In this document: positions 56,000-64,000 of the stretch, in pieces | Layout of the letters: each line of letters opens with the position of its first letter | Numbering within the stretch: the first letter of the stretch is position 1 | NCBI GenBank assembly: GCA_958510825.1 | Contig: OY294049.1 | Coordinates: 26,432,986-26,496,985, forward strand | Origin: Brachypterus glaber | Lineage: Eukaryota; Arthropoda; Insecta; Coleoptera; Kateretidae | Direction of reading: 5' to 3' | Length of the DNA stretch: 64,000 nt | Notes under the pieces: generated by a model | Seen by the model: only the letters and a program-made list of their open reading frames with translations | What the model was told of the DNA's origin: nothing | Database searches by the model: none | Made by a program: the position numbers and the translations under genes

Positions 56000-57535
56000 T
56001 AAATATAAGTTTTTACACTGTAACCATGTTACAGTTACAATAAAAGAACAACGTGAGCATGCAACCTTGCCAACGTTGCGGTAAACTTACATTTGCAAGC
56101 TTTTAAAAACGTTGTAAAAAAAGGTTACGTCAAGCTTTATATTCCTAACTTACGCAACGTTTCAAATAAAAGTTTTAAGAAAGGTTACTTTTGAAACTTT
56201 TCCTTAGGTTTTAATTTTACTAACTCATAAAGGTTTCAAATGAAAGCTTTAAGAAAGCTTTCATTTTAACTTTAAATTCTAGAATATAAGCTTGAATATA
56301 AGCTTATAGAGAACATGACTTAAGTCATGGGAATTCCCATATAATTATGAAAGTACACCTAGGGCCGGACATAACGGGGTATGGGGAGTGTGACACCCCG
56401 CCCCAAAAGTTTTTCAATTCTGCAAATATTTGCATTTATTCGAAAAAAATTTAATTTATTCGAAAAAATCCCAGGAATGTGCTAGATCAATTTCTTTTCG
56501 TCTGTTTTTAGAGGCTTTTTTTAGTCATCAATCAAAACTTACGTCAAAGGTTCAGGGAGTAAAGCTTTTTTTTTAGTTTTAGCATGAATCTTTTTGCCAG
56601 GGACAAAGCTTTTTAGCGGCGAGATTTTTTTTATCATCAAAATTTTCGTCAGATACATTAATTTTATTTTTTTTATTTTCGTCAGGGAGAAAGTGAGGAG
56701 AGGCCCTTTTTTCTCTTTTAGTCCTCAAAATTTCCGTCATTTTATTTATTTTTTCTCAATTCAACATTCTGTCAAGCTTTCCTGAACCGTACGAAAGTAA
56801 GGTTTCCCAAAGCTTTCTTCCTAAATTACTTAAAGCTTCAGGTAAGCTTCTTGTAAGTTAGTTTTGTTCAGTGGGTTGGTGGCGCTACATACTGTTTTCT
56901 ATCACTAAAAAAAGTTTTAAAGTTTATATACTGAATAAAAATTAATGACTTTATAAAGCCTTTTTCTGGAATTACCTAAATTGAATAGTCGCTAGTTAGG
57001 CTGCTAACTTGATGTATATCATCGCATTAATACGGATTCTCCATGCCGGTGGAAAATTACTTTCACTGGACAAGAGCAGGGAGGGAGTAATGACAAGAAA
57101 TTTTCTATGAAATCGTATCATAGGATCTCATATTTTAATATTGCCCTCTCTAAAATTAACCCACTCCGCTTCCAGCCCTGTGGTTTAATTTTCTCATAGG
57201 CAAAATCCTAGTTTCCTTTTTCATACCATAAATCTCTATTAATTGGAGGGATATATGAATTATTATACCCAAACTATTAAAAAACGATGAAAAATCGACT
57301 GTTCATTTTTTTTGTAACCTGTTTACTAAACTTTAAATAAGCTTATGATAACCTTCTGGTAAGCTTACTCTAAAAATTACCTCAAGCTTGCCTGAAACTT
57401 ACAAAACTTACAGATGCAAGCTTTAAAAACTCTTTAACAAGGTCTATACAAGCTTACTGTAAACTTTCTTCCTAACTTACACACCCCAAAGAAAGCTTGC
57501 GGTAAGTTTCTCGTAAGGTTATTTTTCTTAGTGGG
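56000..57535. mobile_element. Element with AAGCTT motif arrays around a shared core
   Basis: Arrays rich in AAGCTT and CTTAC words occupy about 56070-56310, 56740-56873 and 57330-57535. Both right-hand arrays end in AGTGGG (56873, 57534). The core 56874-57250 matches 39245-39660 (shared CCGGTGGAAAATT, TGGACAAGAGCAG, ATTGCCCTCTCTAAAATTAA, GGCAAAATCCTAGTTTCC). The left boundary is uncertain. No coding frame is convincing. Confidence 0.55.
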
Positions 57536-57732
57536 ACTCTATCAACTTCTAGGTTTTTTTTTAATAAACGCTTATTTATGACCTAAGAACAGTACAAGAA
57601 AACTGGTGACTAGGCCTAATAGTAATATAAATAAGTACTAAGAATTAACTAATATATACAAAAAATAAAATTGTAAAATGTCACAAAATTAGAAATTAAA
57701 CTATAAAAATTACACAGTTAAATATAGTTCTT

Positions 57733-58033
57733 TGTTTTTTTTTAAGTTGTTTTATTATTTATTAGTTTTAAGTGTTCATTTAATGAGTTGTACACTTCTA
57801 TACCCCTGTAGATGGGCGAGTTTTTTGCTAAAAGTGTGTCATGGATTAAGTGTAAGACGGTTTGATTTCAATAATCCATTTACTATACCAAAGATAAGTT
57901 TCACAAGCTCAAAGTTTCTTAATTTAGGAATGTTTAAAAGTTTTGTTGAAAAAATTTCTTCTGTTGGTGTGAAATAGTGAAATCCAAACAGTGCCTTAAT
58001 TACCTTGTTTTGACAAGTTTGCATCTTTGACAA
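57733..58033 (-). pseudogene. LINE reverse transcriptase C-terminal fragment, minus strand, frameshifted
   Basis: The minus strand reads LQ/MQTCQNKVIKALFG, then NIPKLRNFELVKLIFGIVNG up to a stop at 57839; in another frame just beyond it continues LLAKNSPIYRGIEVYNSLNE to a stop near 57733. The two pieces together match the order seen at the C-terminus of CR1-like LINE proteins (QNKVIK box, then an YRG-x-x-YNSL box). The disruption shows decay. No tail could be defined. Confidence 0.6.
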
Positions 58034-58139
58034 CTAATTTGACCTATTCAATAACTAAAGTTGCTTCAAAATATACAAAATCTTTAAGTATTTAATACGG
58101 TAAAAGAATCTCAGTGTATAATAATAAAAATTAGCATAA

Positions 58140-58305
58140 ATCAACCCACCCTATTGTCCTTTAAAATGCGACTTTAGCTGTTTATGTTGTTTGTTGTTAG
58201 TGCTACGTATAGGTAGCTGTGAAAATAAAACTAATGGTATACAGGTAAACAGTGCAAACTATACGATATACTACAAAGCTTTGTTTTTGTTTTGTTTCTT
58301 TGTTT
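58140..58305 (+). repeat. Interspersed repeat, copy 2
   Basis: Counterpart of 50660-50805 (ATCAACCCACCCTATT, GGTAGCTGTGAAAATAAAAC, CAAAGCTTTGTTTTTG). Confidence 0.7.
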
Positions 58306-59029
58306 TTACCGTTTGCACACTATTCCTTTTTAGTTCTTATCCTAAATTTCGAATGACCTTTTAGCTATATAAAAAATAGTTATTAAGATATTACAATAAA
58401 ACAAAAAATATTGCATGACATACGAACGAAAACGGTTAAGGCGGAATTACCAGGAAATTGCCAGCCGAGCTCAGAGAGTGATTATACTACTTTAAATGAA
58501 AGTTTAATGAGAAAATATGAAGTTACAAATATGATAAAGAAAAAAGCAACTATTTGCAAAACAATAGTTAAGGTTTTATTCTTTTAAATAAAAAATATAC
58601 TGCTGCCAACAAAATAATACTTTACCCTATAGGCTTAGCTTCATTAAAATCAAAAATAAAAAAAACAAAATATAAATTAGTTTTTGAAAATTTCTTTTTC
58701 GTAAAACGAAAAATAAATTGAAAAAAATATGTTTTTACCCCATTTTACCTCCTTACCCAACCCCATTTTTACGAAAAACAATCCCAGCCTAGAACTTAAT
58801 TAACCTGTGTTCCAAATTTGAAGTCTTTAGCCCGAAGCGTTATTAAGTTATCGTGGTCACAAATTTCCCGGACACACAGACCGACAGACCGACCTACCGA
58901 CAGACGGAAATCCTATTTTTTTGATATAAAACGTCCAGAAACGTAAAAAAAGCAATAAAAATTTTTCGAAATTTTTTTACTAACGCAAGACTTTTTTTGG
59001 GGAAAATAATATATCAACAATTTAATAGT
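58306..59029. repeat. AT-rich stretch with a GACAGACCGACC repeat module
   Basis: CAAATTTGAAGTCTTTAGCC, GTTATTAAGTTATCGTGGTC and ACAGACCGACAGACCGACCT form the same kind of module seen at 44260-44350 (plus) and 42840-42965 (inverted). It ends with ACTAACGCAAGACTT at about 58979, the sequence duplicated around the 4329 LINE insertion. Confidence 0.55.
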
Positions 59030-60620
59030 TTACAGGTCCACATGTGTGAAAATATATGTTTATTCTTTTTCTTTTATATTATTTAATAATTTAAACGAAA
59101 AGCAAAAAAGAAAATATGTAGCTAATTACTGGAAATTCAATAAAACGTACATACTTCTGCTGCTTTCGAATAAGGGATCCGCCTTTGCGAAGCTTCGACG
59201 AAATTACGCGAGTCGAACCCGAACTGGTATGTTCTTCGCCATATAAGAAATACACTGTAAGAGAAAGTCAAATACGTGACCGTGAAAAGTATTCAGGACC
59301 CGAACCTGTGTTTTGGCTTCTAGGAACGACTGAGCGATGGCGCCAGCTGTATATGAACTTGATTGTTTAGTGGGAGTGGGGTGAGGGGTAGTATATCTGT
59401 CAAAACAATTTTACTCGTGAAATTTTACTCGTGATTTGCAATTTATTGTGCTTTTATACCGAACTTTTATTGTGATGTCTAATACAAAATGTGTATTGTA
59501 GCGTTTTGCAAGGATCAGTTAAGTAAACGTCACCGTTTTCCTAGCCAAGTTAAATAAAATGACTAAAGTCAGGGACTGACCCTGTCTTGAAAAGCTTCTT
59601 ATTATTTTGACTGAGCTATTTAGGACAGGGACAGTCCCTACACAAAAAAACTTATTGATTTGACTGAGCTGTTTAGGGCTGGGACAAATGCCCTAAAAAG
59701 CTTCTTACCATTTTTACTGATATGTTTAGGGCAGGGATGGCCCCTATCGAAAAGAGCTTATCAGTTTGACTGAGCTAGCCTTAAACAGCTGTTTAGGGCT
59801 GGGATAACCCCTGGCCAGAGAAGCTTATCGGTTTAACTGATTCATATTGTTTATCTGTTAAATGTAGGAATACTAATTTTAAAAACTTTGCAAATGTGCT
59901 CTGCCCTTAGGCAGTATATTGTGTATGACACTCAATTATATATGAAGGCAAATGTTTACTCCTCATATATATTTATTTATAATAAAAAGTTAACTGTACT
60001 GTAAAAAGTACGACATATTTGTTTTAATTTCCTATTTACGTTTAAAATAAAATATATAAAAATCAAAGCCAAGTGTTTTTTTTTAATTATATAGGTTTAT
60101 TTAGCAAAAGATAAAATTTCATATTTTTAAAGTTTAACAAATTTTACATTTAATTAAAATTTCGATTCATATATTGTTATTTTTAATTAATGTGTGGGTT
60201 AGATAACCCACTTGTTAGACTTTAAAAATTTGTTTTATCTTTTGGTGAATAAACTTAAAGTTTTAAATAAAAATACAGAGCTTTTCCCCATTTTTACAAA
60301 TTTGATTTGGGAAAGCAATATCTTTATTACCGACTTCCGTAGGTTATCTGTATTATCGGCTGTCGTTGACCGTGAATTTAGTGAATTTTAAAAAACAACC
60401 GCTAATGGTGGTACAATAGTTTTCTATCTCTATCATTTGACTTTCTCTTATAGTGTATTTCTTATATGTTCTTCGCCTTTTACCACACATTCGCAACTGA
60501 GTCACTGCAGGTTTTATTAAATTTCCAGTATAGAAATACAAATATGAAAAATAAAAAGCTACAACTTTTGTTAAAACCAGTTCTTAATATTAACAATATT
60601 ATTTAACAACTTAATAGTTT
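59030..60620. repeat. Foldback with an internal ~54-bp tandem array
   Basis: ACTGGAAATTCAATAAAACG (59129) pairs inverted with TTTATTAAATTTCCAGT (60513), and ATAAGAAATACACTGTAAGA (59243) with an inverted copy at about 60437-60463. From about 59580 to 59840 a ~54-bp unit is repeated 4-5 times: TTTGACTGAGCT, then GTTTAGGGC(T/A)GGGA, a CCCCT block and AAGCTTAT. Each unit holds a small GGGAC...GTCCC-type palindrome. Confidence 0.65.
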
Positions 60621-60818
60621 GCACAATTTATATTTGAATCGGTCAGTTGAAAAACAGTACTAGTCCAAAATTGCTGTTTTGAGATAAATACAAAAAACCT
60701 TTTATTTCCGTAAATATTGATTTTACAGTATTTGCATGCATTAGTGAATTATAGTGTTTAACTAAACCGATACATAAGAAGCGCAATTTGTTGGAAAAAA
60801 ACAATTCATTAATGAATT

Positions 60819-61061
60819 GGGAGATTTAGCTCAGCGGTCAATGGCATCGATATAGCCTGACACTGATCTAATGATCGTGAGTTCAAACCTCACTGGCGCC
60901 GATTGCCTTTTTCAGTTAATTAATAATTGAAATTTGGCGAAGGCGTACTCCCTAGATATATTGGTTCGAAAGTCAATTAAAGCCGGTGGTTCCCTCTACT
61001 ACTAGCCCACACAAGTCCTGGACTTAGGGGATGCTTAATTAAGTAGAATAGTACGAGGTTA
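60819..61061 (+). mobile_element. tRNA-derived SINE, copy 2
   Basis: Starts GGGAGATTTAGCTCAGCGGT with a perfect A box (60827-60837) and a good B box GAGTTCAAACC (60879-60889), so the head resembles a tRNA better than copy 1 does. The body is the same as copy 1; the 3' end GTACGAGGTTA is followed by an A-rich tract. The anticodon arm does not fold as a normal tRNA, so this is not a functional tRNA gene. Copy 1 and copy 2 differ in the tRNA head more than in the body. Confidence 0.85.
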
Positions 61062-61283
61062 AAAAACAAACATAAAAAAAAACATAAAATTACAAAAAAA
61101 ATTAAACCGTGGACATGTACTGGTTTTCCATTGAATTTTTTTTTTCGTTGTTTTTTTAATACATTTGTTTTAGTTCAATTTATACTATAGTAAATAATAA
61201 CAAGCATTGTAAATAAGGGCTTATCCACATAGTCCAGTCAAATAACGAGAAATGTACACTGGCTGATATTTTAAAGGTTAGCA

Positions 61284-62027
61284 GTGGATAGCAACATAAC
61301 ACTCCTGTTAGTTTTTCACCGGGTGATTTGCGTAAGGGGTGCCGCTATCTAGAATTTTAGGGGTGAGTGCGGTTATCTCGCTAAATATGTATCTTACAAT
61401 AAAAATGCATATAAACAATTTTATTAAGGAAAAAATTTCCAATAGATTTGTTTAAATAATTTTTTTAATATATTAATAACAATCGAGTTATAAATATTTA
61501 AAAATGGCCATGTTGGGGGTGGAATTGTTTTTTTCGATTTTTCAGCCAAATTATTAATCTGAGGACAAAAGTGGTTATGAGCAAACTTGTGGCACTTGAA
61601 ATTCTTTATAAGCTTTATATATTATAAATTTTAATAAGTATTTTGTTACGGTTACAGTGGGCGCTGAAAGAGTTGCGTCCTCTGTACCGTACCAAAGTTC
61701 CTATGAAAATTTATAATCTAAGAAGCTTATAGAGGATTTCAAGAGCTACAAGTTTGCTCATAACCACTTTTATCATCCGATGAAAAATGGAAAAAACCTA
61801 TTTCACCTCCAAAATGGCTATTTTTGAATTAACTCGATTGTTATAAATAGATTTCAAAAATTATCCAAACAAAAATTGTTGTAAATTACCTCCTTAACAA
61901 AATTCGTTATATGCATTTTTATCGTAAGATGCATATGACGCAACTCACCTCTAAAATACAAGATAGCGGATGCCCCTTACGCAAATCACCCGGTGAAAAC
62001 TAACAGGAGTCTTCTGTTACCATCCAT
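61284..62027. repeat. 744-bp palindrome with CTCCTGTTAGTTTTTCACCG arms
   Basis: The left arm (CACCGGGTGATTTGCGTAAG, GAGTGCGGTTATC, ACAATCGAGTTATAAATA) pairs with the inverted right arm through to AACTAACAGGAGTCTTCTGT. Centre near 61665. Confidence 0.8.
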
Positions 62028-62571
62028 AGGGACACTAGATCTAGGTCTTAAGTTAGCAAGGCGACAGACAACGGGAAACGTCAGAAAACATCTGAACATC
62101 GGTTGCCATAGAGAGTTTCTTCACGGATTTTACTGCCCATCCTAAACTTAGAAATTAATCAAATCAATCAAATATTGTATGATTTTATCTATATTCTGAA
62201 CTAAAATTTCATCATATGATCGATTTTATCAGTAGTATGTGGTGTAGAACCAATAAAACTTAAAGTAAATGGAATGTATACTATGCTATTTTAGAATCAA
62301 ATTTTTAATGAAATTAACAATTTAATCATAAATATAGTATTCAATCTCGGAAATTTAACTTGGCATCGGGGCTTTGTCATTGATTAACCTTACTTTTGAC
62401 TTATTTGTCAAAAATATGGTCAGAATTTGAAATATTTATATGTTATTAAACTTAAATTAAAATTAAATCCTAGTGCCCCTAACCATCCACTACTACCCTT
62501 TAAAATATTAGCCCTTGTATATTTAATGCAATTTACATTTATTATTTAACTGAACTAACAGGTTTGCATAA

Positions 62572-62757
62572 CAAAACATAACGCATAATACATAATGACA
62601 TATTTGCATATGTTCGTCCTCTTCTTCTTTTTCTTCTTCTTCTTATATTGTCTTTTAACCAATCTTATGCGCTTATGTATTAGGACCGCCAATGGATAGT
62701 CTTATGTCATATGTCGTATGCAAATTATGTCAGTATGTTATTATGCGTTATGTCTGC
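62572..62757. repeat. Palindrome with CATAACGCATAATACATAAT arms
   Basis: CATAACGCATAATACATAATG near 62577 pairs with ...TATGTTATTATGCGTTATG; ATTTGCATATG with CATATGTCGTATGCAAAT. A TTCTTCTT run lies in the loop. Confidence 0.75.
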
Positions 62758-62759
62758 GT

Positions 62760-62945
62760 ACAGCTTAACTTTTGAACAAGTTAAGATATCAACTTCAAAT
62801 TTGGAACATTTTAATAAGAAAACCCAGCTCTTAAAATTTGGACAGGGGGGGCATGGGGGGAAATTTTTTTAATGGACAGGGGGTCTGCTACATAATTTTA
62901 AATCTTATAAAATTATCTATTTAACTATATATTTTTTATTTTTTT
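62760..62945 (+). repeat. Single arm of the 9172-type family
   Basis: TTTGGACAGGGGGGGCATGG, TTTTAATGGACAGGGGGTCT and TATCTATTTAACTATATATT match 9303-9405 in the same orientation. Confidence 0.7.
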
Positions 62946-63155
62946 TATTTTTTTTTAGGTTTTAATTTAATTTAAGAACAAGTACTGTTTTTCAAGGGTG
63001 CTGTAAATATATGGATCGCGTAGTCGTAGCGTCGCTTAAATGATAATATTCTTAAGCAGAATGAATAAAAATAAAAATTTTGCGAACATTGGCTATCTTA
63101 TCTTAAAATGGCTGTTTTTCGACTAGTACTGTTTTTCAACTGACCGATTCATTTA

Positions 63156-64000
63156 ATTTTTGTCTTTCATACTATATAATTTGTATAAGATAGGTATTAC
63201 CTATTCACGGTGGATTGTTAGGGTCATATTTTTAGATCATCTGGCAACCACGTTTTTTTTTTATTAATTGACTCTATGGGTCTTGTGGACCATTTCTGCA
63301 AAAAATTTAAAAAATCTATCGGTGCTTTGTTTTTTATAGACAAAAATGGTAATTTAATTGGCACTATCACAGTTCGTCTAAAACATTTTAACCAAAATTT
63401 TCGTTTCCAACAAAAAATCGTAAATAATTGAAAAAAAAGTTTGATAAACTCTGTTTTTCCAGAAAATGTTACTTTGATAGAAATATTTATAGCAATTAAA
63501 AAAACATTCATCAAGAAAAAAGTCGCCACATTATAAAAAATTACGGTAAGAAAGAGAGGGGGAGGTAGGAGCTCCGATTAAAGCGAATTCAACGTGTTTT
63601 TAGTTAGATTTTATATATAAGTATATTGCTTTCTCATTGTTTGCCGCATTCTTTCGATAGCTTTAGAACCGTGTGTCAAACAATATATCTATAGAAAACG
63701 CAACATACTATACACTGTGAAGAGTATACGATGAAATGAGAAGCAATATTTATCTTCACTGCTTGTTTATTAATAATAAAAACGAAAAGTTAAGAAGAAA
63801 ATTTGCTGAAAAATTAATCCGTAACGGGTAATGGTTTATTCTAATACCGCAGAGTATGTCCAACTGGGGGAAGAAACTTTGTTCTTTCAGAAGTTTTGTA
63901 GTATTTTTACTCAATAGCTGCAAAATTATTTTTTTCTCCTTATATTCCCTTGGCTAATCTAGTTATAACTAGTTACATTTTTTCGACGGAAAGTTAAAAT
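63156..64000. other. AT-rich end of the window, no recognisable gene
   Basis: A 101-codon minus-strand frame at 63224-63529 has a hydrophobic start and no domain I recognise; base composition does not differ from the surroundings. I do not call it a gene. Confidence 0.4.

Larger units (their letters stand above)
60637..63155. repeat. Outer inverted repeat, GAATCGGTCAGTTGAAAAAC ends
   Basis: The left end GAATCGGTCAGTTGAAAAACAGTACTAGTC is matched inverted at about 63122-63151. Between them are SINE copy 2, the palindrome 61284-62027, the palindrome at 62572-62757 and a 9172-type arm. The matching tips could be TIRs of one 2.5-kb element or two elements in opposite orientation. Confidence 0.6.

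Noticed and set aside
60819..60900. Functional tRNA gene
   Set aside because: A and B boxes are good, but the anticodon and acceptor stems do not pair as in a tRNA and the same body follows in a second copy; it is a SINE head.
63224..63529. 101-codon minus-strand frame with hydrophobic N-terminus as a small membrane protein
   Set aside because: AT-rich composition favours hydrophobic codons in any frame; no homologous domain or supporting signal is visible.

Overview
The window looks like a piece of a large, AT-rich, repeat-choked arthropod (most likely insect) nuclear genome. I see one host gene exon with a clear identity: the first coding exon of alpha-neurexin (Nrx-1), on the + strand at 31462-32046, with a signal peptide, a complete first LNS/laminin-G domain and a good GTAAGT donor. 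No later neurexin exon (EGF-like or LNS2) is visible, so the remaining ~32 kb to the right is read as its first coding intron. The ~31 kb to the left may be 5' flank or a long 5'-UTR intron; a CpG-rich island ending in a donor-like site at 7724 is a candidate non-coding first exon or promoter. The species cannot be named from this sequence alone.

Almost everything else is transposable-element debris. Retroelements: one non-LTR reverse transcriptase with an intact reading frame but no endonuclease (17158-19270, CR1/Jockey-like, ATT-repeat tail), three 3' fragments of other LINEs (9852-10575 with an assembly gap, 20290-21060 minus, 57733-58033 minus), a 5'-truncated LINE RNase H end with a perfect 15-bp target-site duplication (4329-4898), and two copies of a tRNA-derived SINE (49344-49593, 60819-61061). 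DNA elements: a pogo-like element that keeps a small psq-type HTH ORF (24051-25245), sitting in one copy of a ~1-kb duplicated segment whose second copy (28925-29905) lacks it; another TA-flanked element (14308-15331); two hAT-type elements with perfect 8-bp duplications (32358-33553, 47911-48056) and one with a near-perfect one (53022-53983); and several long-hairpin TA-type MITEs with CAGGGTG-like ends.

The most unusual theme is a group of palindromic or array elements whose ends or interior are packed with one short, often self-complementary motif, a different motif in each element: TACATAAC/GTTATGTA (26195-27057), GACGTC (39117-40676), GGATATCC (50114-50653), AAGCTT (about 56000-57535), CTGGT/ACCAG (10690-10925, 22505-23180), CGATAACGAGAG (32358-33553), GGGAC/GTCCC (about 59580-59840). 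Two of them share the same ~370-bp core (39245-39660 and 56874-57250) while carrying unrelated motif arrays. This is the observation I would follow first.

Layout: 1-1250 AT-rich repeat block; 1808-3030 giant palindrome; 4329-4898 LINE fragment; 7505-7724 CpG-rich island; 9172-10925 nested palindrome, LINE fragment and motif element; 12880-15390 nested palindromes and a TA element; 16980-21124 palindromes and two LINEs; 22505-30955 motif elements, pogo element, segmental duplication, 125-bp tandem array and hairpins; 31282-32046 neurexin exon; 32358-64000 intronic nested palindromes, hAT elements, SINEs and LINE fragments. Most short open frames in the window lie in repeats and are not genes. 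Two 200-base runs of N (10297-10496, 42990-43189) are assembly gaps.
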